A stretch of DNA of 64,000 nucleotides from 62-47 sp044463945 (GTDB lineage Bacteria; Pseudomonadota; Alphaproteobacteria; Rhizobiales; Xanthobacteraceae), in the NCBI GenBank assembly GCA_044463945.1, contig JBIQLW010000002.1, positions 62,001-126,000 of the forward strand, written 5' to 3'. The position numbers and the translations under genes are program-made. The notes beneath the pieces were generated by a model. That model searched no databases and had not been told where the DNA came from. It saw only the letters and a list, made by a program, of their open reading frames with translations. Below, piece by piece: positions 1-8,970 of the stretch (position 1 is its first letter; each line of letters starts with the position of its first letter).

Positions 1-1
1 T

Positions 2-748
2 TGGGACGTGGAACAGACCTTCGCGACGATCGCGCCCTATACCATCGAGGAAGCCTATGAGGTGGCCGACGCCATTGCCCGCGACGACATGGCCGACCTT
101 TGCGACGAACTGGGCGACCTGCTGCTGCAGGTGGTGTTTCACGCGCGCATGGCCGAGGAGCAAGGCGCGTTCGCGTTCGGCGACGTGGTCGAGGCGATCA
201 CCCGCAAGATGATCCGCCGTCATCCGCACGTTTTCCCTGACGCGGACGGACGCCTCACGCCGCTGGAGAAAGGCGCGTGGGACCGCATCAAGGCCGAGGA
301 AAAGGCCGAGCGCGCGGCGCGCAATCCCAAGGCCGCCGCGTCACGGTCAGGGCTGCTCGCCTCCGTCAAGGCCGGGCAGCCGGCGCAGGCGCAAGCGCTG
401 GCCTTGCAGCAGGCCGCCGCCACGGTCGGCTTCGACTGGAACGATCCGCGCGCGGTGCTCGCCAAGATGCGCGAGGAAATCGACGAACTGGAAGCCGCGC
501 TCGACACCAACCAACCCGCCGAGATCGCCGCCGAGACCGGCGACCTGATGTTCGCGCTGGTGAACCTGGCGCGGCACGTCGGGGCCGATCCGGAAACGGC
601 GCTGCGCGCCACCAACGTCAAGTTCGAGCGCCGCTTCGCCTATATCGAGGCCGCCCTCGCCGCGCGCGGCCGCACCCTCACCGAGGCTTCGCTGGCCGAG
701 ATGGACGCGCTGTGGGACGAGGCCAAAACCAGAGAGGCCGCGGAATAA
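2..748 (+). CDS. mazG: Nucleoside triphosphate pyrophosphohydrolase MazG (5' end outside the window)
   Basis: MazG hydrolyses (d)NTPs to (d)NMP plus pyrophosphate, a house-cleaning role in the cytoplasm. The visible part carries both all-alpha MazG domains. The first has EEAYEV and DELGDLLLQ, the E..E / E..D metal-binding pattern. The second, after a basic linker of about 40 residues, has REEIDELEAAL and AAETGDLMFALVNLARH. The reading frame is open to the left edge, where codons for Trp-Asp precede a GTG. That GTG is probably the internal Val of the conserved W-D-x-E-Q-T-F stretch and not a start, so the gene is truncated by the window. The family is about 260-270 residues, so only some 20 are missing. 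It converges on the aldehyde dehydrogenase gene. Confidence 0.93.
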   Translation, partial: WDVEQTFATIAPYTIEEAYEVADAIARDDMADLCDELGDLLLQVVFHARMAEEQGAFAFGDVVEAITRKMIRRHPHVFPDADGRLTPLEKGAWDRIKAEEKAERAARNPKAAASRSGLLASVKAGQPAQAQALALQQAAATVGFDWNDPRAVLAKMREEIDELEAALDTNQPAEIAAETGDLMFALVNLARHVGADPETALRATNVKFERRFAYIEAALAARGRTLTEASLAEMDALWDEAKTREAAE

Positions 749-758
749 TTCCGCGGCC
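736..758. terminator. Palindrome overlapping the mazG stop codon, candidate bidirectional terminator
   Basis: An 11-bp arm (GGCCGCGGAAT) is followed after one base by its perfect reverse complement. The mazG stop codon TAA lies at the centre. There is no clear T-run on either side, so this may be a structural 3' end and not a classical intrinsic terminator. It is in a 44-bp gap between convergent genes, which fits a shared terminator. Confidence 0.5.
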
Positions 759-792
759 CCAATCGAACTACCTTCGCAAGTAGCCGTAGCCG

Positions 793-2232
793 TCACATCC
801 CGGTCTGCGAGATGAACTTGGTGTTGAGATAGGCTTCCATCGCCTCGATGCCGCCTTCCGAGCCGTAGCCGGAATCCTTGACGCCGCCGAACGGATTTTC
901 CGGCATCCCGAGGCCGACATTGTTGATGCCGATCATGCCGCTTTCGACCGCCGCGCCGATCGCGGTGGCGGTTCTGGTCGAGCGGGTGAAGGCGTAGGCC
1001 GCCAGCCCGTAAGGCAGGCGGTTGGCTTCCTCGGCCACCTCGTCGAAGGTGGAGAAACGCGAGATCAGCGCCAGCGGGCCGAACGGCTCCTCATTCATGG
1101 CGCGCGCGTCCTTCGGCGTGTCGCTGATGACCGTCGGCTCGAAGAAATAACCCTTGTTGCCGACCCGGTGGCCGCCGGCCTCCAGCTTGCCGCCCTTGGC
1201 GACCGCGTCCTGCACGAACGCCTCGATCGCGGTAACGCGGCGCGGGTTGGCAAGCGCGCCCATGGTCGAGGCGGCGTCGAGCCCGTTGCCGACCCTGATG
1301 GCCTTGGCGCCCTCGGTGAACTGGCCGACGAACTCGCGATAGACCTTGTCCTGCACCAGAAGCCGCGTCGGCGCGATGCAGACCTGACCGGCGTTGCGGT
1401 ACTTCGCCCCGAGGACGATCTTCGCCGCGCTCGCGATATCGGCGTCGTCGAACACGATGACCGGGGCGTGGCCGCCCAGTTCCATGGTTACGCGCTTCAT
1501 GTGCTGGCCCGCCAGCGCGGCCAACTGCTTGCCGACCACGGTCGATCCGGTGAAGGACATCTTGCGGATGACCGGATGCGGGATGAGATATCCGGAAATC
1601 TCCGCCGGCACCCCGAACACCAGGTTGACGACGCCGTCCGGCACCCCGGCATCGACGAAAGCGCGGATCAGTTCCGCCGGCGAGGCCGGGGTTTCCTCGG
1701 GCGCCTTGACGATGATGGAGCAGCCCGCGCCCAGCGCCGCCGACAGCTTGCGGCAGACCTGATTGATCGGAAAATTCCACGGCGTGAAGGCGGCGACCGG
1801 GCCGACCGGCTCCTTCACCGCCAACTGATAGATGCCGGGGCCGCGCGCCGGGATCAGCCGGCCATAGGCGCGCCGCGCCTCCTCGGCGAACCACTCGATG
1901 GTGTCGGCCGCCGCCAGCGTCTCGATCCTGGCTTCCGCGATGATCTTGCCCTGCTCCATCGTCATCAGCGTGGCGATGGCGTCGGCGCGCTCGCGCATCA
2001 AGGCGGCCGCCTTGCGCATGATCTTCGAGCGGTCGAGCGCCGACATCGCGCGCCATACCTTGAAGCCCTTGGCGGCGGCCGCGAGCGCCTCGTCAAGGTC
2101 GGACGTGTCGGCGTGGGCGACGGTGCCGATGGTTTCCTCGGTCGCCGGGTTCAGCACCGGAATCGTCCGGCCGGACGCGCCGCCGCGCCATTTGCCGTCA
2201 ACCAGCAGCAACGTGTTCGGATAAGCCACCAT
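793..2232 (-). CDS. gabD: NAD(P)-dependent aldehyde dehydrogenase, succinate-semialdehyde dehydrogenase type
   Basis: This is a full-length 479-residue member of the ALDH superfamily. It shows the Rossmann segment TPWNFPINQ (Asn153 of the oxyanion hole), the nucleotide site FTGSTVVGK, the general base Glu251 in MELGGHAP, and the catalytic Cys285 in NAGQVCIAPTR. Closest in pattern are GabD-type enzymes, which oxidise succinate semialdehyde to succinate in GABA breakdown. The exact substrate cannot be fixed from sequence, because related bacterial ALDHs accept glutarate semialdehyde or other aldehydes. The ATG start has an AGAGGA ribosome-binding site a few bases upstream. No gabT or gab regulator is next to it. 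The gene stands alone between mazG and hflX. Confidence 0.85.
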   Translation of the reverse strand: MVAYPNTLLLVDGKWRGGASGRTIPVLNPATEETIGTVAHADTSDLDEALAAAAKGFKVWRAMSALDRSKIMRKAAALMRERADAIATLMTMEQGKIIAEARIETLAAADTIEWFAEEARRAYGRLIPARGPGIYQLAVKEPVGPVAAFTPWNFPINQVCRKLSAALGAGCSIIVKAPEETPASPAELIRAFVDAGVPDGVVNLVFGVPAEISGYLIPHPVIRKMSFTGSTVVGKQLAALAGQHMKRVTMELGGHAPVIVFDDADIASAAKIVLGAKYRNAGQVCIAPTRLLVQDKVYREFVGQFTEGAKAIRVGNGLDAASTMGALANPRRVTAIEAFVQDAVAKGGKLEAGGHRVGNKGYFFEPTVISDTPKDARAMNEEPFGPLALISRFSTFDEVAEEANRLPYGLAAYAFTRSTRTATAIGAAVESGMIGINNVGLGMPENPFGGVKDSGYGSEGGIEAMEAYLNTKFISQTGM

Positions 2233-2367
2233 GATGTCCTCTCGTTTTGGCCTGCCTGGCCCCGCGCGTTGACCGAATGGCTTAACCGCCCGCGGCGCTG
2301 CGTCAAGTGCATCCGGCGAAAGGCTGCCGTGCGATGCCTTGCCGCGCGCTATCGTCGCACGTGCGCC

Positions 2368-3768
2368 TCACGTCTCGCCGCGGGCGGCCGTGTCGCCGCG
2401 GCCCGGACGCGCATCGAAGCGCGCGGTCACCGCGTCGCGCTTGGCGGGATCGACCCGAACCGTCATGGCGAACCGGCCGTCGGTGAGATGCTTGGTCAGC
2501 ACCTCCGTATTGCGGTGCAGCCAGCTTACCCCGGCGCCGTCGGCGGCATCGACTGTCACTTCCAGCGTCACCCGGCTGGCGGCAAGCAGATCCTCGATGG
2601 CGGCGAGCAGTTCGGCGATCCCCTCGCCGGTCACCGCCGAAACCAGGCAGACGCGATGCTCCCGTGGCCGCCGCGCGGCGATATTCCGCAGGTTCTCCCG
2701 CTCCTCGGTCGTGAAGCGGTCGATCTTGTTCCAGACCTCGATCACCCGCGCGCCGGCCTCGGGATCGATGCCGAGTTGGCGCAGCACGATATCGACGTCG
2801 CGCTGCTGCGCCTCGGCGTCGTCGTGGGAAATGTCGCGGACATGGAGGATGACGTCGGCCTCCAGCACTTCCTCCAGCGTGGCGCGGAAGGCCGCGACCA
2901 GTTGCGTCGGCAGATTGGAAATGAAGCCCACCGTGTCGGACAGCATCGCCTTGCCGCCGTGCGGCAGCCGGATGGCGCGCAGCGTCGGATCGAGGGTGGC
3001 GAACAGCATGTCGGCGGCGCGCACCTCGGCCGCCGTCAGGCGGTTGAACAGCGTCGATTTGCCAGCGTTGGTGTAGCCGACCAGCGCCACGATGCGATAG
3101 GGCACGCGCTTGCGGCCGGCGCGGTGTAGCCGCCGGGTCGCCGCGACCTTTCTGATTTCGGCCTCGATCCGGGTAATGCGTTCGCCGATCAGGCGGCGGT
3201 CGGCCTCGATCTGGGTCTCGCCGGGGCCGCCGAGAAAGCCGAAGCCGCCGCGCTGGCGCTCAAGGTGGGTCCATGAGCGCACCAGGCGGCTGCGCTGGTA
3301 GTTGAGGTGCGCAAGCTCGACCTGGAGCGCGCCTTCCTTGGTGGTGGCGCGCCGGCCGAAAATCTCAAGGATCAGCCCGGTGCGGTCGAGCACCTTGGCG
3401 TTCCATGCCTTTTCGAGGTTGCGCTGCTGGATCGGCGACAGCGCGCAATCCATGATGACCAGTTCGACGCCGTGCGCGGCGACCAGCGCGACGATGTCCT
3501 CGACCTTGCCCTTGCCGAGATAGGTCGCGGGGCGGATCTGGCCGATCGGCGCGAGCACGGCTTCCACCACCGTGAGGTCGATCGCCCGCGCCAGCCCGGT
3601 GATTTCGTCAAGGCGCGCGTCGAGATCGCGCTGAGCCGCCTCGGCGCGATCCTGCTCGCCCCGACGCGGGCGCAGATAGGGGCCGACCACGATGGCCCGC
3701 CCGGTCACCGGCCGGGAGGCCGCCGGGGCCGGATGTGCGCCGCCCGCTTCGGACTTGCGGCGGTCCAA
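2368..3768 (-). CDS. hflX: GTPase HflX
   Basis: HflX is a ribosome-associated GTPase that rescues stalled or heat-damaged 70S ribosomes by splitting subunits. The N-terminal HflX domain (about residues 25-220) contains YLGKGKVEDI and the Gly-rich GGFGFLGGPGETQIE. The G domain has G1 GYTNAGKST (231-239), G3 DTVGF (278-282) and G4 NKID (347-350). The length of 466 residues is normal for alphaproteobacteria. The start used is TTG, 11 bp after the hfq stop; this is the weakest part of the call, because codons a little downstream could also serve. The order hfq-hflX on one transcript is conserved across proteobacteria. Confidence 0.93.
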   Translation of the reverse strand: MDRRKSEAGGAHPAPAASRPVTGRAIVVGPYLRPRRGEQDRAEAAQRDLDARLDEITGLARAIDLTVVEAVLAPIGQIRPATYLGKGKVEDIVALVAAHGVELVIMDCALSPIQQRNLEKAWNAKVLDRTGLILEIFGRRATTKEGALQVELAHLNYQRSRLVRSWTHLERQRGGFGFLGGPGETQIEADRRLIGERITRIEAEIRKVAATRRLHRAGRKRVPYRIVALVGYTNAGKSTLFNRLTAAEVRAADMLFATLDPTLRAIRLPHGGKAMLSDTVGFISNLPTQLVAAFRATLEEVLEADVILHVRDISHDDAEAQQRDVDIVLRQLGIDPEAGARVIEVWNKIDRFTTEERENLRNIAARRPREHRVCLVSAVTGEGIAELLAAIEDLLAASRVTLEVTVDAADGAGVSWLHRNTEVLTKHLTDGRFAMTVRVDPAKRDAVTARFDARPGRGDTAARGET

Positions 3769-3779
3769 TCAGGTCACGC

Positions 3780-4028
3780 TCACGCGGGCGAATCCTCCCC
3801 GCCTTCGAACAACTGGATCGGCGCGCCCGGCATGATCGTCGAGATCGCGTGCTTGTAGACGAGTTGCGAATGCCCGTCGCGCCGCAGCAACAGGCAGAAA
3901 TTGTCGAACCAGGTCACGATACCCTGCAACTTGACGCCGTTCACCAGAAAGATCGTCAACGGCGTCTTGGTCTTGCGGACGTGATTGAGGAAGGTGTCTT
4001 GTAAGTTTTGTGCGCGGTCTGCCGCCAT
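3780..4028 (-). CDS. hfq: RNA chaperone Hfq
   Basis: This 82-residue Sm-like protein forms a hexamer that pairs small RNAs with mRNAs. Sm1 is visible as LTIFLVNGVKLQGIVTWFDN. Sm2 is LVYKHAISTIMP, with the YKHA version of the YKH signature. The C-terminal tail is short and acidic, as is usual in alphaproteobacteria. The gene follows the D-amino-acid transaminase gene at 191 bp and precedes hflX at 11 bp. In diazotrophic relatives Hfq is needed for nifA expression, which gives sense to its position downstream of the ntr genes; that link is from the literature, not from this sequence. Confidence 0.97.
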   Translation of the reverse strand: MAADRAQNLQDTFLNHVRKTKTPLTIFLVNGVKLQGIVTWFDNFCLLLRRDGHSQLVYKHAISTIMPGAPIQLFEGGEDSPA

Positions 4029-4219
4029 TTTTTATCTCGCAAGTTGGTTGCGTCTTGTTTTTGAACCTTATCGAGCCCCGGCTCCCCGTCATTGCGGGCC
4101 ATGCCAGGACGCCGCCGTTCCAAAGTCCCCCTCTGAGCCGGCGATGCCGCGATTAGACGGCACGTCCCGCTATTAGGCAAGCGGGTTCCCGCCTGCGCGG
4201 GCGCGTCCGCGCCGAAACT

Positions 4220-5077
4220 TTATGAAAATACCGAAAAACGGTGGAATTGTTCCCTCAATCGTTTTGAAACCGCGCCGGGCGAGCCATTCCCTATGGTTGT
4301 ATTATCGATCGCCACGACCGGCATGACGAGTTGCGAGGCCGAGGTGACGAACGCCTCGGCCGCCTCAAGCGCCTCCGCCGGCGTGAACGGCCGTTCCTCC
4401 AGCTTGATCTGCAACTCCGCCAGCACCTCCATCAGGACGCCGCGGGTGATGCCGGCGAGGATGCGGTTGCTGACCGGCCGCGTCACCGCGCGACCGTCCC
4501 TGGTCACGATCCAGGCATTGCTGGATGCGCCCTCGGTGACGAAGCCGTCGCCGTCCACGTACCACGCTTCATAAGCGCCCTGCTCGCGCGCCGCCTGCTT
4601 GGCCAGCACGTTAGGCAATAGCGCGACCGACTTGATATCGACACGCGGCCAACGGTTGTCCGGCATCGTCACCACCTTGATGCCGGCCGCCGCCGTCGCC
4701 TGGTTTTTCGCGAAGTTGAGCGCGCGCGCCGTGACCACGATGGCGGGCGGCACCGGCATGGCCGGAAAGGCGTGGTCGCGCCGCGCCACCCCGCGCGTGA
4801 TCTGAAGATAGACGATGCCATAAGCGACGCGATTTCGCCGCACCACCTCGTGCATCACCACACTGAGCGCGGAGAGCGGCATCGGCATCGCGATGCGCAG
4901 CTCGCGGAGCGAGCGCTCCAGCCGCGCCATGTGGCGCGGCCAATCGACCAGCCGGCCATCGCGGATCTCGCAGACCTCATAGACCCCGTCGGCGAACTGG
5001 TAGCCGCGATCCTCGATATTGACGCACGCATCGCCCAAGGGGCGATAGCGGCCGTTGACATAGGCGATGCGTGACAT
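4220..5077 (-). CDS. dat: D-amino-acid transaminase (fold-type IV PLP enzyme)
   Basis: Fold-type IV aminotransferases include D-amino-acid, branched-chain and aminodeoxychorismate enzymes. The protein has 285 residues, with the early EDRGYQFADGVYEV motif typical of D-alanine aminotransferases, the PLP lysine Lys149 in DIKSVALLPN, and the phosphate-binding VTEGASSNAW and GITRGVLMEV segments. It probably interconverts D-alanine/pyruvate and D-glutamate/2-oxoglutarate, supplying peptidoglycan D-amino acids. The start is an ATG 27 bp after the ntrX stop, so it may be co-transcribed with ntrYX. In many Rhizobiales a trkA gene is reported between ntrX and hfq; here this transaminase takes that place. 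Confidence 0.87.
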   Translation of the reverse strand: MSRIAYVNGRYRPLGDACVNIEDRGYQFADGVYEVCEIRDGRLVDWPRHMARLERSLRELRIAMPMPLSALSVVMHEVVRRNRVAYGIVYLQITRGVARRDHAFPAMPVPPAIVVTARALNFAKNQATAAAGIKVVTMPDNRWPRVDIKSVALLPNVLAKQAAREQGAYEAWYVDGDGFVTEGASSNAWIVTRDGRAVTRPVSNRILAGITRGVLMEVLAELQIKLEERPFTPAEALEAAEAFVTSASQLVMPVVAIDNTTIGNGSPGAVSKRLREQFHRFSVFS

Positions 5078-5104
5078 TCGATGACTCTGTCGATGGCGAG
5101 GGCG

Positions 5105-6475
5105 TCAACCGACGCCGAGCGCCTTCAATTTGCGATGCAAGGCCGAGCGCTCCATGCCGACGAACTCGGCGGTGCGCGAGATGTTGCCGGAGAAGCGGCC
5201 GATCTGCGCGATCAGATAGTCGCGCTCGAACACCTCGCGCGCCTCGCGCAGCGGCAGCCCCATGATGTGCTCGCCGTTGTTGCCGCTCGGCATCGCCGGC
5301 ACCATCGAGCCCACGTCCTGCGGCAGCATGTCGGCGGTGATCACCGCGTCCGGGCCGCCGCCGGCGAGAATCATCAGCCGCTCGACGTTGTTGCGCAACT
5401 GCCGCACGTTGCCCGGCCACACATGCGATTGCAGGATCGCCATGGCGTCGTCGCCGATCTTGCGTTTGGGCAGCCCGGTGGCGGCGGAAATCTGCTCCAT
5501 GAAATAGTCGATCAGTTCGGGAATGTCGTCCCGGCGCTCCGACAGCGGCGGCACCCGGATCGGCACCACCGACAGGCGGTGATAGAGGTCCTCGCGGAAC
5601 CGCCCGGCCTTGATCTCCTCCTCAAGGTTGCGCGCGGTCGAGGACACGATGCGGACATCGACATGAATCTTGTTGGTGCCGCCGTTGCGCTGGAAGGTCT
5701 GGTCCACCAGCACGCGCAGGATCTTGTTCTGCGTCTCGCGCGGCATGTCGGCGACCTCGTCGATGAACAGCGTGCCGCCGTGCGCTTCCTCCAGCGCGCC
5801 GGCCTTGCGCGCGCGCTCGCCGTTGACGGCCTCGACCCCGAACAGTTCCTCCTCCATCCGCTCCGGCGTGATGGCGGCGGCGTTGATGACCACGAACGGA
5901 CCCTGCGCGCGCGCCGAGGCGGCGTGCAGGGTGCGCGCGGTCAGTTCCTTGCCCGCGCCCGAGGGGCCGACGATCATGATCCGGCTGTTGGCCTTGGCGG
6001 CGCGCTCGATGGTCTGGCGAAGCTGGTTCATGCAGGCGGAGCGTCCCGTCAGCGTGCTCGACGTCGGTGCGTGCTGCTTGAGTTCGCGGACCTCGCGCTT
6101 GAGGCGCGAGGTTTCGAGCGCCCGCGTCGCCACCAGAATCAGCCGGTCGGACTTGAACGGCTTCTCGATGAAGTCGTAGGCGCCGCGCTTGATCGCCGCC
6201 ACCGCCGTCTCGATGTTGCCGTGGCCGGAAATCATCACGATCGGCATCTCGGGATGATCCTGCTTGATCTGTTCGAGAAGCTGGAGGCCGTCGAGCCGGC
6301 TGCCCTGCAACCAGATGTCGAGGAACACCATGTTCGGGCGGCGGCTGGCGATTTCCGAAAGCGCGGAATCGCTGTCGCGCGCGGTGCGGGTGGTGAAGCC
6401 CTCGTCTTCGAGAATGCCGGCGACCAGATCGCGGATGTCGGCTTCGTCATCGACAATCAGAATATCATTTGCCAT
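5105..6475 (-). CDS. ntrX: Nitrogen regulation response regulator NtrX
   Basis: NtrX is the response regulator paired with NtrY and controls nitrogen, redox and cell-envelope genes. The protein has 456 residues. The receiver domain carries the acidic pair D9/D10 and phospho-acceptor D53. The AAA+ domain has Walker A GPSGAGKE and Walker B GGTLFIDE. A C-terminal Fis-type HTH ends the protein (SGNISRTAEFVGMERSALHR). The GAFTGA loop that contacts sigma-54 is missing: where NtrC in this window has HERGAFTGA, NtrX has VEAVNGERARKAG. The start is the ATG opening MANDILIVDDE; a longer in-frame extension upstream would lie inside ntrY and is not supported. It overlaps the ntrY stop by 11 bp. Confidence 0.95.
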   Translation of the reverse strand: MANDILIVDDEADIRDLVAGILEDEGFTTRTARDSDSALSEIASRRPNMVFLDIWLQGSRLDGLQLLEQIKQDHPEMPIVMISGHGNIETAVAAIKRGAYDFIEKPFKSDRLILVATRALETSRLKREVRELKQHAPTSSTLTGRSACMNQLRQTIERAAKANSRIMIVGPSGAGKELTARTLHAASARAQGPFVVINAAAITPERMEEELFGVEAVNGERARKAGALEEAHGGTLFIDEVADMPRETQNKILRVLVDQTFQRNGGTNKIHVDVRIVSSTARNLEEEIKAGRFREDLYHRLSVVPIRVPPLSERRDDIPELIDYFMEQISAATGLPKRKIGDDAMAILQSHVWPGNVRQLRNNVERLMILAGGGPDAVITADMLPQDVGSMVPAMPSGNNGEHIMGLPLREAREVFERDYLIAQIGRFSGNISRTAEFVGMERSALHRKLKALGVG

Positions 6476-8789
6476 GGGAAACGCCTGCCTTGTCATTGTC
6501 TGTTGGCGCCACGCCGCCGGCGCGCTCCGCCGCGCCGACCGACGCCGTGTCGCTGTTGGTATCGCTGTTGGTGTCGCTGTTCCTGGGCTGCCCGGAGACG
6601 GCGAACCGCAGCCGCATCCATGCGCCCCGCGCGCCGGGGTGCAGCACCGACGCATCGTTGAGTTCGATCCGGCCGCCGTGATCCGCCAGCACGCGGCCGA
6701 CGATCGCGAGCCCGAGCCCGGTGCCCTTGGCGCGCGTGGTGACGTAGGGCTCCAGAAGGCGCGCGCGGCTGACATTGGGCAAGCCGATGCCGTTATCGAC
6801 CACGTCGATGACGATGTCGTCGCCCTCCTGGAACGCCGTGACCTCGATCCGTCCCTTGGTGAGATATTCGGGCGGGACCGCCTCGATGGCCTCTGACGCG
6901 TTCTTGATGATGTTGGTCAGGGCTTGCGAGATCAGGCGGCGGTCGAACCGCGCGGGCATCGGGTCCTGCCGGATCTCGACCTCGATATCGATATCGGGAT
7001 GGCCGACCCGCATCAGGAACACCACCTGCCGCACGGTGTCGGCGACGTCCTCGTTTTCGATCACCGGCTTCGGCATCCGCGCGAAGCGCGAGAACTCGTC
7101 GACCATGCGGCGGATGTCGTCCACCTGCCGCACGATGGTGTCGGTGCATTGCTCGAAGATCGCCTTGTCGTCGGTGATGACCTTGCCGAACTTGCGGCGG
7201 ATGCGCTCGGCCGAAAGCTGGATCGGCGTCAGCGGGTTCTTGATCTCGTGGGCGATGCGGCGCGCCACGTCGGCCCAGGCCGAGGTGCGTTGCGCCGCCA
7301 CCAGTTCGGTAATGTCGTCGAGGGTGACGATATAGCTGTCGCGCGCCTGGCTGGTCTGTTCGGCACTGACGCGTACCGACAGCGTGCGCTCGGTGCCTTC
7401 CCGGTTGATGGTCACCTGTCCCTGCACCAGGCGCTGGGTGCCCTCGCGCGCGGTCTTCATCATGTCGTTCAGTTCGGGAATGACCTCCGATTGCAGGTGC
7501 CCCAGCGTCTCGGATTCCGAACTGCCGATCAGCTTCTCCGCGGAGCGGTTGAGGATGCGGATGCGGCCCAAGCCGTCGACGCCGATGATGCCGGCGCTCG
7601 CCGACGACAGCACGGTTTCGATGAAGCGGCGGCGGCTGTCGATCATCTCGCTGGCGTTGACCAGTTCGTCGCGCTGGGTCCGCAGCTCATGGGTCATGGT
7701 GTTGAAGGTTTCGCCGAGCCGCGCCAGATCGCCCTCCGACTGCACCACCGGCACCTGCACATTGAGGTTTCCGGTGGACACCATGTTGGCCGCGCCCATC
7801 AGCCTGCGGATCGGCGCCACCAGCCAGTTGGCGAAGTTGAGCCCGATCAGCACCGCCGACATCAGCACCGTCAGCGTGATGACGGTGAACATCAGCGCGA
7901 ACGTCACCTGAATGCCGAGCCGGCGCGATTCCAGATTGGCGTATTCGGTGACGCCGGCCTGGGCCTGGCGCACCTGTTCGACCACGCGCGGATCGAGCAG
8001 GCGCGCGACGTAGAGGAAGGTGTTGTCGAAGGCGCGCAGCCGGATCACGGCGGCGACGTAGTTCGACAGCACCGCGATCTGCGGCTCCTGGGAATTGACG
8101 TTCTTGAGGAAGTCCGCCGCCGGCGTGTCGAAGTCCTGACGGATGCCGGTCTGCGCCGATTCGAGGACGTTGCGATTCGCATCGATCAGCATCGCGCCCG
8201 GCAGATTGCGCCGCGCCGCGCTCTCGGTCAGCATCTGGCGGAAACTCTGGCGGTCCTGATCGAACAGCGGCCGCGCCCGCGACAGGTCGCTGGCCATGCC
8301 GACGATGTCGCCGCCGATCAGTTGCGCGTGCTCCTGAAGATACGCATTGGCGATAATCAGCGACTTCTCGATCACCGCGCGGGTCGGCCCCGAGAACAGC
8401 CGGTCGAGACCGCGATCGATGGTGACGTTGGCGACGATCGATACCAGCACCGCCGGGATCACCGCGATCACCGAGAACAGGCTGACGATCTGGACGTGCA
8501 GCCGCGCGGCGGCCCGGCCGCGGCGGCGGGCCTGCACAACCTGCCACACCTCCCGCACGATGATTGCAACCAGCAACAGGACCGTCGCCGCGTTGATCAG
8601 CAGGAAGGTGACGACCACGGTGCCGGTCGGAACGATGGGGGTCAGCCCCACCAGCACCACGAAGGTCAGGAAGGCCGACAAGAGGGCCAGGGCAACCGCG
8701 ACCGGCGCCAGAAACCGTCGCAGCGCCCCGCCGCGCGATTCGGACGACAATTGCTCAAGCAGAGGTGCCGGCGTGTCCGCGCTGGTCAT
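6465..8789 (-). CDS. ntrY: Sensor histidine kinase NtrY
   Basis: This 774-residue membrane-bound kinase is the partner of NtrX. Hydrophobic segments lie near residues 31-50, 56-78, 101-122 and 296-320, enclosing an extracytoplasmic region of about 170 residues. After these come a HAMP domain (around 322-375), a PAS domain (about 385-490), the H box RRIAHEIKNPLTPIQLS with phospho-acceptor His514, and an HATPase domain with N, G1 (VVDNGIGLP) and G2 (KGTGLGLAIV) boxes. The signal is not evident from sequence; related NtrY proteins have been tied to nitrogen and oxygen/redox state. A 181-bp gap separates it from ntrC, so ntrYX may have its own promoter. Confidence 0.95.
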   Translation of the reverse strand: MTSADTPAPLLEQLSSESRGGALRRFLAPVAVALALLSAFLTFVVLVGLTPIVPTGTVVVTFLLINAATVLLLVAIIVREVWQVVQARRRGRAAARLHVQIVSLFSVIAVIPAVLVSIVANVTIDRGLDRLFSGPTRAVIEKSLIIANAYLQEHAQLIGGDIVGMASDLSRARPLFDQDRQSFRQMLTESAARRNLPGAMLIDANRNVLESAQTGIRQDFDTPAADFLKNVNSQEPQIAVLSNYVAAVIRLRAFDNTFLYVARLLDPRVVEQVRQAQAGVTEYANLESRRLGIQVTFALMFTVITLTVLMSAVLIGLNFANWLVAPIRRLMGAANMVSTGNLNVQVPVVQSEGDLARLGETFNTMTHELRTQRDELVNASEMIDSRRRFIETVLSSASAGIIGVDGLGRIRILNRSAEKLIGSSESETLGHLQSEVIPELNDMMKTAREGTQRLVQGQVTINREGTERTLSVRVSAEQTSQARDSYIVTLDDITELVAAQRTSAWADVARRIAHEIKNPLTPIQLSAERIRRKFGKVITDDKAIFEQCTDTIVRQVDDIRRMVDEFSRFARMPKPVIENEDVADTVRQVVFLMRVGHPDIDIEVEIRQDPMPARFDRRLISQALTNIIKNASEAIEAVPPEYLTKGRIEVTAFQEGDDIVIDVVDNGIGLPNVSRARLLEPYVTTRAKGTGLGLAIVGRVLADHGGRIELNDASVLHPGARGAWMRLRFAVSGQPRNSDTNSDTNSDTASVGAAERAGGVAPTDNDKAGVSHGK

Positions 8790-8902
8790 CGCAAATGGTG
8801 GCTGGCGTCAAACCTTTCGGCCACAGGACCGAACAAGAAGTGGTGCATTCATACAACAATGTTGCCAGATTGCGACATTTCCACGGCGCGAGCATCCGCG
8901 AA

Positions 8903-8919
8903 ACCCCGCGGCCGGGGGT
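8903..8919 (-). terminator. Weak hairpin downstream of ntrC, possible terminator
   Basis: In the gap between ntrC and ntrY the minus strand reads ACCCC, a 7-nt loop, then GGGGT followed by TTCG. The stem is only 5 bp and the T-run is two or three bases. It could attenuate read-through from ntrBC into ntrYX, but is too short to be sure. Confidence 0.25.
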
Positions 8920-8970
8920 ATCGGGTCCGAAATTGTGGACGATTTCCCGAAAGCAGCGCCGCCGGCGCGC

